Assembly: GCA_903910445.1 (NCBI GenBank)
Contig: CAIVZR010000056.1
Location: 1 to 64,000 of the forward strand
Direction of reading: 5' to 3'
Source of the DNA: an uncultured Bacteroidota bacterium
Lineage (GTDB): Bacteria; Bacteroidota; Bacteroidia; UKL13-3
Length of the DNA stretch: 64,000 bases
Shown: positions 18,691 to 29,900 of the stretch, piece by piece
Position numbering within the stretch: the stretch's first letter is position 1
How the letters are laid out: each line of letters opens with the position of its first letter
Position numbers and translations under genes: made by a program
Notes under the pieces: model-generated
The model's database searches: none
What the model saw: only the letters and a program-made list of their open reading frames with translations
What the model was told of the DNA's origin: nothing

Positions 18691-21600
18691 ATGTTTTTGA
18701 AAATTAAAAATTATTTCCTGCTGTTGTTTTTAATACAAGTGCTTCCCACCATCGCACAAAATATTACAGTGAGTACCAGCAAGCCCAGTACCCAGATGAT
18801 TGACAAGGTGGCTGCAAGTCCATCAGGAAAATTATTGGCGGTATTAACGCTGCAAAATACTTCTATAAAGGTGCTTGATGCGTTTGATGGATCGTTTCTT
18901 TACAATTACCCAATCGATGAAAGGGTGGAAGGCGTATTCTTCACCGACGAAACAACTTTATTATTGATCCATAAATTTAAGATGGAGCTCCTGGATATTA
19001 AGAATCATCAAGTCATCGATTCAATAAATCTTCAGGATGTGATTGTGAGCACCGATTTTAATCTTGCCTACAAAGTAATTGCCATCACTTCATTAAATTC
19101 AGTAAAAACATTTTCATGCTCCAATCAAAAATTTGTGGCTTTAGGTACTCGCGAAGCGCCCTATTGCACTTATGTGAGTATTTCACTCGATGGCAGATTT
19201 TTCGCTATTCAAGAAAAACAGAAAGTGAATATTTATCATTCAAGAAGCATGAAACTTGAATCGAGCATTTATATTGAGAATTTGGAGGGTTTTATTCTAA
19301 CCGAAAATTATTTGGTAGCACTTAGCTCCAATCCTATCAGTTATCGTTATTATACCTTTGAAGGAAAATCACTAAGCACAGCATATGAAATCAAATACTT
19401 GGGCGACCTAAATTCCTTCTCTCTACAAGCATCTCAGGATTTCATTCTACTTAAAAACTATAATAAATTAATCTTAGCTGGAGCGGATGGAAGTCAAACA
19501 ATTTTAGGAACGGATAATAATTATTATCGATTAAACTATTCGGCACGATCGAGGCTATTTGTGATTTGGAATTGGGATGCCATTAAGATTATTGATTCAG
19601 AGGGAATGTTACATCAGGAAATAACCGCATCGCAATTGGATGATGAAATATACGATGACCATTTGGCAACAGGAAAAAGCATTTCCCTTTCACCAAATCA
19701 AATAAAATTTTCAGATTCGAAACATAAACATGAATACGTTATCACAGCATCTAGTGCCAATAGTATATTCTACAGCGAACATTGGGTGGCAATTGTAAAA
19801 AGCAATGCCTCCGTAGAAATTCGTGATATAAAGCAAGAGAACTTAATCTATTCGATACAACTTCCTCGAATTCCATCTTCCCTCTTATTAGATGAGAAGA
19901 ATCTTGCTGTATTGCTTGCCGACAATATGGATAGTACCCTTTATTTTTATTCGCTATCAGATGGCATAAAACGCAAATTAATCAAAGATAGTAGTCGTAT
20001 TACTGCACTGGCATATGATGGCACAAATTTGTATTGGGGAAATAATAGAGGGGATATCAGCGTTGCAAAACTAAACGCTGACGAATTCAAAATCCACAAT
20101 AAAGTCAATGTGTTTGGAGATGGGATTTCGAAAATAATATGTCTAGAAGAATCACTTATAATAACATCCTATGGCCGCATGGTGGATGTAAAAAAAGATT
20201 TGAGTGATGTATTATCCACTCCATTTCTGATGGTAGGACATAATGGATATATCCATGATTTATGCCTATTGCCTAATCGTCGATTCATGCTAAGCAGTGC
20301 GCTTGATCACACCATTAAATTATGGGATTTACAAACCCATCGGCTCATTCAATCTTATGATCTCGATACCTTACAGGCATTGCATTTAAGAGCTCCATCG
20401 AATACTCAATTCTGGTTTTATGGGACGAATTTTGTAAGGGGTAATATTCAAGATTCTACTATTATTTCTAACACCTTACAACCCAAATTAGAATTGGTGG
20501 TGCAATCGCCCAATAGTACTTCTCCATTAAAATTAGTAATCAGCCCCAATGGGACCTTACTTGCCACCGTTGATAATAACACAGTTAAAGTTCGCGATTT
20601 GAAAAGTGGATTTCTCCTTAGTGAATTTAGTACACCTTCAAAATTAGTGAACGGAATTACCTTTACTGCTCAAGGAAATAGTTTGGCTGTGGCAACTGGC
20701 GATGGAGTTACATTATTTGATCCTTATAGTGGGGAAATCGTTCGCAATATTGATTTAAGTAAGAGAGGGCGATCTATTCATGATGTGGAGGCTTATCAAA
20801 ATAGGATTGTGGCTATGAATGTTCATGGCTGGCATAATCCACTCATCTTACATAAAAACTCAGGTTTGTCTTTGGGCGAACTATTTTATTATACGGAAGC
20901 TGAGCCCGATAAATACTTGCTTGATTTTAAATGCACCCTAGATGGTTCAAGGCTAGTAACCTACGGAAGCAATTATCTAAAGGTATTCGATCTAAATCAT
21001 AGCCACCTCTTCAGCATTCCATTAGCTGGCAAGGGGAAAACCAATACATGGGTTGTTGATTTGATGAGCCTTAGTTATGATGGAAAATATATCCTCTTTA
21101 ATGATTTTGATAAATACTCCAATTTAAAAATTGCAAATCTCAATACGGGAAAAATTTTAAAAGAGCATCGAGGTGGCATTGGAGCAATAGGGAAAGATGG
21201 CAACTATATTTATGATATTGGAGATAGCCGTTTGTGCATGCGTAATATTTTCAATGATTCAATTCAATTATTAGCGGTTCATTTTGATGGCATTATTAAT
21301 AATGTAGTTTACAATGCCGTGGCCGAAATTTTTGCGGTGAGTGATAATTGGGGGAATATAAAAATCCTGGAAGGGCGAACAGGAGCGCTCTTATCTGAAA
21401 TCAATCGCTGGGACCAATATACCTATAATGTCATCGCATCTAATGATGGTAGTCGATTATTATTTAACAATAGGAGTGGACTTTATACCATCGACCTCTC
21501 TAGCTTAGAGCGCGAAGCGATACCCGCAGAGAACTACCCCTTATCGGGTGTGTTCTCACCCAACTCCGATAAGTTATTCTTTCGTAATAAAACAACCATC

Positions 21601-23775
21601 TATTCAAAAACTTTTAGCAATGGAAAAATTGATTCATTATTCGAGTTAAAACTTTCGGCTAAAGAAATTAAGGCAATGAATATTTCCAATGATGCCAAAC
21701 TACTCTATTTCACAAATGCTGACGATGATATTATAGTTTATGAAATCAATAGTGGAAAGGAAATTTTCAGATTTAATAAATACAAAATAAAAGGCATGGA
21801 TGGATTGGTAGTTCATGATATAATAAGTGCCAGAGAAGGCTATGAAATAAAGGGCACCGCAAATTATACTCAAGGCAATGAAAGTGGATTCCGACAAGTA
21901 CGTTTAACCATGAATGAGCAGATGCCCATTGCATTCCAATCACCCGAAATTCGATTGACCCGAGAAAGCAAAAATGGACTTGACGCCATGCGATTTGAGC
22001 TGGATACTAAAATAATGAGTATCACTAAAGATGAAAAATATCTTGTATACATGAAGAAGTTGGAATTGTATATTTTAGATATCAAAACAGGCAATACCAT
22101 ATTCAATCGCGATAACCCAATAAAGGGAAGTATTACACAGGCTTGCTTTACCCAAAATCAGAAGTACTTCATCATTGGATTTGAAGATGGCACGATTGAA
22201 GTTTATAATTTTCAAAAGCAAGGTAGGCAATATAATTACGGCAATGAATCCTATGGATTATATCAAGAGACCGTTTTCAAGGCCAATACGAATGGGATTG
22301 AATCGATGGCGATAAGTGGCGCATGGCTTATAGTGAAAGGCACGAATGCGTTCACTACTTTATTTGATATTGAACATGGCTGGAAAAAGGCTATAGATAT
22401 GGATTTCATTAAAGATGAGGATCAAATTTTCATCAATGCATCCAATGAGTATTTCACCACGAAAAATGCATTGAACTATATTGCATTAAAAAAAGACCAG
22501 GTCATATTTCCAATCGGACAATTAGATATCAAACTCAACCGTCCAGATAAGGTTTTAGAGTCAATTCATTCAACCGATACCATGCTGATTCGTTCTTATA
22601 AAAACGCTTATGGAAAGCGACTTCAAAAATTAAAAATAGATACCAATACTTTATCAAACACATTGGAACTTCCAATTGCGGAATTTAAAAATAAATCAAG
22701 CTTGCCTTATAACCAAGCATTGCCCGATTTGAAATTAACCCTAAACACCAGCGATACCAGTGCTTTCATCGACCGAGTTAATGTTTGGGTTAACCAGGTG
22801 CCCATTTGGGGAATGAATGGGTTAAGCATTAAGTCGCGCAAACTGCATTCGTTTGACACTTCGATAACCCTTATATTAAGCAATGGAATTAACCGCATTG
22901 AATGTGCTATAACAAATACCCGAGGATCGGAAAGTAATCATACACCGATAAGCATTAGCTATACCCCTGCGAAGAACATCGAATCAAAAGTTTATTTTGT
23001 AGGTATCGGTATCGACCAATTTGCAAACCCAAAATATAACCTTCGTTATAGCTGCAAGGACATTCGCGATTTATGTGCGAAATTGCGGGAGAAGTATGGA
23101 GAGCAATTAATCATTGACACCCTTTTTAATAAACAAGTGACAGTTTCAAATATCACGGCGCTAAGGGCAAAGCTATTGACGTCCAATGTTGATGACAAGG
23201 TGGTAATTTCCTATTCAGGTCATGGTTTACTCGACCGAAAGTATAATTATATCCTCTCCACCTACGATGTAGATTTTGACCACCCAGAATTAAAAGGGCT
23301 GGCATATGAATCTATGGAGCATTTGCTTGATAGCATTCCTGCCCGTAAAAAACTATTATTAATAGATGCTTGTCATAGTGGTGAAGTGGATAAAGAAGAT
23401 GTGATTGCCATGAACCAAACTTCCGATTCAATGAAACTTACCAAGGGCAGTCAGCTTTTAGAATATACCAATGAACCTTCCCTCGGTTTAAGAAATAGCT
23501 TTGAGTTAATGCAAAATGTTTTTGTGAATGTTGGTCAGAATACGGGTGCAGTAATCATTTCTGCTGCTGCAGGAAATCAATATGCTTTAGAGAATGGTGA
23601 TTTACAAAACGGGGTTTTTACTTATACCATTTTAGAAGCTTTGAACCAATACCCAACTATTAAAATTGGGGCGTTACGCAAAACCGTCTCGGAGCGTGTA
23701 TCCCAACTCACCAATGGATTACAGAAGCCTACCTTCCGAAATGAAACGATGGCCGTGGATTGGGATGTATGGTAA
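18691..23775 (+). CDS. WD40-repeat protein with C-terminal caspase (C14) domain
   Basis: A 1694-residue protein with a signal peptide (about 1-22, ending TIAQ). Residues about 30-1280 carry many WD40/YVTN-type blades (for example GHNGYIHDLCLLPNRRF...DHTIKLWDLQT near 525). Residues about 1430-1690 form a caspase-fold domain: YFVGIGIDQF, catalytic His1511 in YSGHGLLD and Cys1561 in LLIDACHSGE. Both dyad residues are intact. The propellers probably form a recognition scaffold and the caspase domain cleaves a partner. With its signal peptide it is expected in the periplasm or outer envelope, unlike cytoplasmic metacaspases. It is upstream of a T9SS-secreted giant protein on the same strand, but 207 bp and a promoter-like element separate them. 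Confidence 0.9.
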   Translation: MFLKIKNYFLLLFLIQVLPTIAQNITVSTSKPSTQMIDKVAASPSGKLLAVLTLQNTSIKVLDAFDGSFLYNYPIDERVEGVFFTDETTLLLIHKFKMELLDIKNHQVIDSINLQDVIVSTDFNLAYKVIAITSLNSVKTFSCSNQKFVALGTREAPYCTYVSISLDGRFFAIQEKQKVNIYHSRSMKLESSIYIENLEGFILTENYLVALSSNPISYRYYTFEGKSLSTAYEIKYLGDLNSFSLQASQDFILLKNYNKLILAGADGSQTILGTDNNYYRLNYSARSRLFVIWNWDAIKIIDSEGMLHQEITASQLDDEIYDDHLATGKSISLSPNQIKFSDSKHKHEYVITASSANSIFYSEHWVAIVKSNASVEIRDIKQENLIYSIQLPRIPSSLLLDEKNLAVLLADNMDSTLYFYSLSDGIKRKLIKDSSRITALAYDGTNLYWGNNRGDISVAKLNADEFKIHNKVNVFGDGISKIICLEESLIITSYGRMVDVKKDLSDVLSTPFLMVGHNGYIHDLCLLPNRRFMLSSALDHTIKLWDLQTHRLIQSYDLDTLQALHLRAPSNTQFWFYGTNFVRGNIQDSTIISNTLQPKLELVVQSPNSTSPLKLVISPNGTLLATVDNNTVKVRDLKSGFLLSEFSTPSKLVNGITFTAQGNSLAVATGDGVTLFDPYSGEIVRNIDLSKRGRSIHDVEAYQNRIVAMNVHGWHNPLILHKNSGLSLGELFYYTEAEPDKYLLDFKCTLDGSRLVTYGSNYLKVFDLNHSHLFSIPLAGKGKTNTWVVDLMSLSYDGKYILFNDFDKYSNLKIANLNTGKILKEHRGGIGAIGKDGNYIYDIGDSRLCMRNIFNDSIQLLAVHFDGIINNVVYNAVAEIFAVSDNWGNIKILEGRTGALLSEINRWDQYTYNVIASNDGSRLLFNNRSGLYTIDLSSLEREAIPAENYPLSGVFSPNSDKLFFRNKTTIYSKTFSNGKIDSLFELKLSAKEIKAMNISNDAKLLYFTNADDDIIVYEINSGKEIFRFNKYKIKGMDGLVVHDIISAREGYEIKGTANYTQGNESGFRQVRLTMNEQMPIAFQSPEIRLTRESKNGLDAMRFELDTKIMSITKDEKYLVYMKKLELYILDIKTGNTIFNRDNPIKGSITQACFTQNQKYFIIGFEDGTIEVYNFQKQGRQYNYGNESYGLYQETVFKANTNGIESMAISGAWLIVKGTNAFTTLFDIEHGWKKAIDMDFIKDEDQIFINASNEYFTTKNALNYIALKKDQVIFPIGQLDIKLNRPDKVLESIHSTDTMLIRSYKNAYGKRLQKLKIDTNTLSNTLELPIAEFKNKSSLPYNQALPDLKLTLNTSDTSAFIDRVNVWVNQVPIWGMNGLSIKSRKLHSFDTSITLILSNGINRIECAITNTRGSESNHTPISISYTPAKNIESKVYFVGIGIDQFANPKYNLRYSCKDIRDLCAKLREKYGEQLIIDTLFNKQVTVSNITALRAKLLTSNVDDKVVISYSGHGLLDRKYNYILSTYDVDFDHPELKGLAYESMEHLLDSIPARKKLLLIDACHSGEVDKEDVIAMNQTSDSMKLTKGSQLLEYTNEPSLGLRNSFELMQNVFVNVGQNTGAVIISAAAGNQYALENGDLQNGVFTYTILEALNQYPTIKIGALRKTVSERVSQLTNGLQKPTFRNETMAVDWDVW

Positions 23776-23837
23776 TTTAATGCCCTCCGACTTCTAAATT
23801 ACGACCTAAAATGCGTGGTCAAATCCTATTAATTTTG

Positions 23838-23845
23838 TATGTTTG
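23838..23845 (+). promoter_or_regulatory. Bacteroidota -7 element (TATGTTTG)
   Basis: Exact TAnnTTTG in the gap before the giant T9SS protein gene, 137 nt before the preferred ATG at 23983. No well-placed -33 element. Confidence 0.4.
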
Positions 23846-23982
23846 TATTCGAAGGAACGATAAACTAATCTTAATACCTCTAAAGTGATTTTTAGTGATT
23901 TTTGCAATTAGCATTTATTACCCTATACATTTATTTGCGATCAGCCTTCAACAAACTATTTGACCCTAGCGACCAACTTATT

Positions 23983-26900
23983 ATGATGAAAAAATTTCTA
24001 CCCTTCGTCCTATTACTTTCCTTTTTTATTCTATTAGCACTTACGAGGCCATTTTCGAATAGCTCCAACGAGCCTTTGAAGACGGCTGAAAATGCAACTG
24101 AAAAAAATCCGATCACCAAGCCTTCAAATATTAATAATGAGGTAAAACAAAAATCAATAGCAACTAGCACTATTGCTGAAGACGGCTTTTCAAAGGAGCA
24201 TGAATTAGAGATGGAGGAGGCTGAAACGGATGGTCCTATGGAAGCCATCGAACAAGATTTCAATCGCACGATGAATCCTACTTTGGGCCGCCCTACGCGT
24301 GAAAATCTGGTTGGAATCCTGCAACAGATGAGCGCCAATTCAGTTCTCAATTCACCTGGAAGCAGCACCACGCCTTGGATAGAAAGAGGCCCCAATAATG
24401 TTGGAGGTAGAACTCGTGCCATCATGGTGGATCCAAACGATGCAACTAAAAAAACCATTTGGTCGGCAGGTGTCGATGGAGGATTATGGAAGACAACGGA
24501 TATCACAGCTACGAGTCCAAACTGGGCTCCTATTAATGATACGTTCGCAAATCTCGCGATTACCTGTATGGCATATGACTCACTAAATAGTGATACGATG
24601 TATTTTGGAACTGGAGAAGGCTGGTATAATTCAGACGCAGTAAGAGGTTCGGGGGTATGGCGTACAACCAATGGCGGGACAACTTGGTCTCAACTAGGGA
24701 GCACTACGGGTTCATCCTTTAATTATATTAATCGAATTGCTGTGCATCCTACCAACCATAAAGTTTATATCGCCACAAAAAATGGAATTTATATTTCATC
24801 CAATGCGGGTGGTACATTCACAAATATTGGCTATACAGGAAAGAATGTTTCCGATATAGAAATTGCTTATAGTGGAAGAGTGCATATTGGAATCGGTGAT
24901 TATACAATTACAAGGGAATACCATTATACTGATAACGATGGAACTACATGGGACCCAACGGCTACTAATTTTAATACCATTGTCACCGGGGGCCGTCGTG
25001 TGGAATTAGCCATAGCACCATCAAATAACGCCACCTTGTATGCATTGGTAGGAACCACGGGTGCAATACAAGGCATCTTTAAATCGACCAATAGTGGTAT
25101 AACTTGGGCTGCAACAGCCGCTACGGCATGGTTCGATCAAAACTGCGCATCTTCATCATCGGATTTTACTCGAACACAATCATGGTACGACCTTGCCATT
25201 GCTGTAAATCCAACGGATGAGAACCATGTGATGATTGGTGGAGTAGATATTTTAAAAACCACAAACGGAGGAACAAGCTGGTCACAAATAACTAGTTGGT
25301 GGGGAGGATGTAGTCGCCAATATGTTCATGCCGATCAGCACGTAATTTATTATGAACCAGGAAGTAGTACCGTAGCTTATTTTGGCAATGATGGTGGTAT
25401 TTGGAGAACAGCAACTGCAACTGCAACCACCCCTACAATTGCCGCTAAGGGCAATAACTATAATGTGACTCAATTTTATTCTTGTGCCATTCATCCTACC
25501 AGTGGTTCAAATATTTATTTGGCAGGGGCTCAGGATAACGGCACACAGCGATTCACCACTGCAGGAATGAATGCAACCACCGACGTAACTGGAGGTGATG
25601 GAGCACTTTGTTTTATCGATCAAGCAAGTCCTGCCTATCAGATTGCGTCTTATGTTTATAATAATTTCTACTTATCAACCAACAGTGGCGCATCATTTAC
25701 TGGCACATTAATCAATGACAATGTAACCGGTAGATTCATTAATCCTGCAGGTTATGATAACAACTTACATATTCTATATACTGCCCGATCGACAAGTACA
25801 ATTTATCGAGTGAAAACAGTAACTGGAACACCTTCTACTGCTACCTCTGTAACAATAACAGGCATGGCTGCTATGGCCAGCTTTTTCAAAGTCTCACCAT
25901 ATACTACCGCTTCATCTACTGTTTTTATTGGTAATGAAGCAGGCAAAGTTTATAAAGTTACCAATGCCGATAATACACCTACAATCACTGATATTAGTGG
26001 TACAAGCCTACCTGCTGGAACTATTTCAGGTATTGATATTGGTGCGAATGAAAATGAACTCGCAGTCACATTTTTCAATTATGGAGTTACATCCGTTTGG
26101 TATACTTCCAACGGAGGTACCTCTTGGGTGAGTAAAGAAGGTAACTTACCTGATATGCCCGTTCGATGGGTATTGTTCAATCCGAATAATCGTGATGAAG
26201 TATTGCTTGCCACCGAGCTTGGTGTTTGGGCCACTACCAATTTCAGTGCTACCACACCTTCATGGATTACTTCTAATGCAGGCTTAGCCAATGTTCGGGT
26301 TGATATGTTACAATATCGCAGCTCTGATAAAATGGTTTTTGCTGCTACTCATGGTCGTGGCCTATATTCCAATGTGGGCTTCTCTCCTGCGCCAATACCC
26401 AATTTTAGCGCGTCCTTATTACAGCCATGCATCAATCAAACAGTGACATTAAGTGATGCAAGTGCATTGAATCCAACTTCTTGGTCGTGGAGTATTACGC
26501 CATCGAGCTATAGCTTTGTTGGAGGTACTACAGCAAACTCTCAAAATCCACTGGTGCAGTTTACAGCCCCAGGAACAAGCTATAGTATTACACTCGCCGC
26601 CACCAATTCATTTGGAAGTAATAATATCACCAAATCAAATTATATCACCACCATTCCTGCGATAACAAGTAATACCATCAGCGGCACGCAAGCGGTATGT
26701 TTGGGTATTGCACCTACTTTGTTCAGTGGCTCACAACCGGCTGGCGGCGCATCTGCAGTGAATTCAGGTACGAAGGTGAATGAGGAATTTAGTGGAACAC
26801 TAACACCTTCGGGTTGGAATTTAGTATTGAATCAAAATACATTACTTATAGCCGACACGCTCAATAGTTATATCCGCGGTGGAACCAAAGGGGATATCAT

Positions 26901-29900
26901 GGCGAATAATTTCAACGTATCCGCTACAAGCAGAGCACAGATGAATACCAAAACATTTACAGCTATTGTATCACCTGAGCAATTGAATTTTGATGTTGCT
27001 CATGCAACCTATACTGGCTACAGCGATTCCTTAATCATTCTCACTTCTAGTGGTGCAACTTTCACCCGTTTGGCAGCTTGGGGATCGGCACAAACGGTTG
27101 ACACCATCAATGGCATTACCACTGCTGCGGCGCAGACTTCGGTGTTTGTTCCAACTGCAACACAATGGTGTAAAAAATCAGTAACATTACCTGCAGGTAC
27201 AACACAAGTGCGATTTGAATTTTATTCTGGTTTTGGAAACGAATTATATATCGACCGAGTTCTTATTGATAGTTTTGCATTGCCTATTACTTACCAATGG
27301 ATTAAGAGCACCACCTCTGCCACCACAGGATTCAGTGCAGCGGCAGGTTCTAGCACCTCTAAAGATTATTCATCGGCAGCACTAAGCAATAACACCTGGT
27401 TCCGTCGAATTGTAAATTCAGGATCGTGTACTACAGATACTTCTTCGGCAATTGCTATCACTGTTAATAGTTTACCCACCGCAAATATCACTGCTGGAGG
27501 TGCTACTACTTTTTGTCAAGGTGGAAATGTTACACTCAATGCCAATACTGGAAGCGGTTTGAATTATCAATGGCGTTTGAATAATGCTAATATATCTGGT
27601 GCTACCGCTGCTAGTTATGTAGCATCTGCAAGTGGTGTTTATAAAGTAGTTGTTACCAATAGTAATGGCTGTATCGACTCTTCAAACACGATTACGGTTG
27701 TTGTAAATGCGTTACCAAGTGCAACAATTACACCCGCAAGTGCAATCACTTTTTGTCAAGGAGGCAGTGTGGTATTGAATGCAAATACGGGTGGGGGACT
27801 TACTTACCAATGGCGTAAAGATGGGGCAAATATTAGCGGAGCAACCAGCGCATCTTATACAGCAAGCACTTCGGGAGCATACAAAGTAATTGTTACCAAT
27901 GCTAATGCATGTTATGATTCCTCTTCTGTGGTAAATGTGGTAGTGAACTCCTTACCATCAGCTACAGCAACTGCTGCAAGTGCCACCACTTTTTGCCAAG
28001 GCGGAAGTGTAATAATTAATGCAAATACGGGTAGCGGACTTACCTATCAATGGAGAAAAGACGGTGCAAATATTTCAGGTGCCACTGCATCAAGTTATAC
28101 CGCAACAAGCAGTGGTAGTTATAAAGTGGTTGTTACTAATTCGAGTAGTTGCACTGATTCATCAAGTGCTATTTCAGTAACTGTAAATGTATTACCAAGT
28201 GCAACAATTACACCCGCAAGTGCAATCACTTTTTGCCAAGGAGGCAGTGTGGTATTGAATGCAAATACGGGTGGGGGACTTACTTACCAATGGCGTAAAG
28301 ATGGGGCAAATATTAGCGGAGCAACCAGTGCTTCTTATACAGCAAGCACTTCGGGAGCATACAAAGTAATTGTTACCAATGCTAATGCATGTTATGATTC
28401 CTCTTCTGTGGTAAATGTGGTAGTGAACTCCTTACCATCAGCTACAGCAACTGCTGCAAGTGCCACTACTTTCTGTCAGGGCGGAAGTGTTGTCATCAAT
28501 GCCAATACAGGTGGTGGACTCACCTACCAATGGCGAAAAAATGGTGCGAATATTTCAGCCGCCAACTCGCCTAGTTATACAGCAACCACTAGTGGCAGCT
28601 ATAAAGTGGTTGTAACCAATTCCAATAGTTGTTCTGATTCATCAAGTGCCATTGTGGTAACAGTAAATACCTTACCAACAGCAACAGCCACTGCTGCTAG
28701 TACAACCACTTTTTGTCAGGGAGGTAGCGTTGTTCTAAATGCGAATAGTGGTAGCGGACTTACCTACCAATGGCGTAAAGATGGAGTGAATATTAGCAGT
28801 GCTACAAATATTAGTTTTACGGCGAACACAAGTGGGAATTACAAAGTAATCGTGAGCAATTCCAATGGTTGTATCGACTCTTCAAATGCGATAACAGTTA
28901 CTGCAAATGCATTACCAACGGCCACAATTACTCCTGCAGGAGCCACAACTTTCTGTCAAGGCAATAGTGTTTTGATTAATGCCAATACAGGAAGCGGATT
29001 AAATTACCAATGGAGAAAAGATGGAACCAATATTAGTGCTGCCACCTCATTTAATTACTCCGCTTCTGCCGCTGGTGTTTATAAAGTAATCATAACCAAT
29101 AGTAATGGTTGTATCGATTCTTCAAATGCAGTTACTGTAATAGTAAATTCATTGCCAAGTGCGAGCATCACTCCTGGAGGCGCTACTACATTTTGCCAAG
29201 GTGGTAGTGTAACACTTTCGGCTAATAGCGGAAGCGGTCTTAACTATCAATGGAGAAAAGATGGAATTGATATATCGGGTGCTACTGGAATATCATTTAA
29301 CGCGAGTGTAAGTGGCAACTACAAAGTGGTAGTCACCAATACCAATGGATGTATTGATTCATCGAGTGCCTTAACGGTAGTAGTGAATGCACGCCTAGGA
29401 GCTACTATTACTGCCAATGGTTCGCTTAGCTTTTGCCAAGGTGGAAGTGTTATGCTTAACGCAAACACTGGAAGTGGTTTAAGCTATCAATGGAAGAAAA
29501 ACGGATTGAATATTAGTGGAGCTAGCAGCGCAAGCTATGCTGTTAATAGCGCAGGCAATTATACTGTCGTTGTAAATAATGCTTCTAATTGTTCCGACTC
29601 TTCAACTGCAGTAACAGTAGTAGTGAATCCTTTACCAAATGCAACAATTACACCTACAGGCGATACTATATTCTGTATTGGAGGTAGTGTTATTTTAAAT
29701 GCCAATGCAGGAACAAACTTATCCTATCAGTGGAAGCTGAATGGTAATAATATCAGTGGTGCGAATGCAATAAATTACACCGCAAATAGCGCAGGTAGTT
29801 ATCAGGTGGTAGTAACTAACGCAAATGCATGCAAAGATTCATCGAGAGTAATCACTGTTACTGTGAATCCATTACCTATTGCTCCTATCATTACATTGAA

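Noticed and set aside
23931-24671. 246-codon antisense frame inside the giant T9SS gene
   Set aside because: Its translation has no domain or export signal and it lies opposite a clear propeller-coding region; it is a shadow frame.
27472-29871. Regular 240-bp tandem repeats that might suggest a CRISPR or satellite array
   Set aside because: The units are in-frame coding repeats of an Ig-like module in a T9SS protein; spacing and length do not fit CRISPR.
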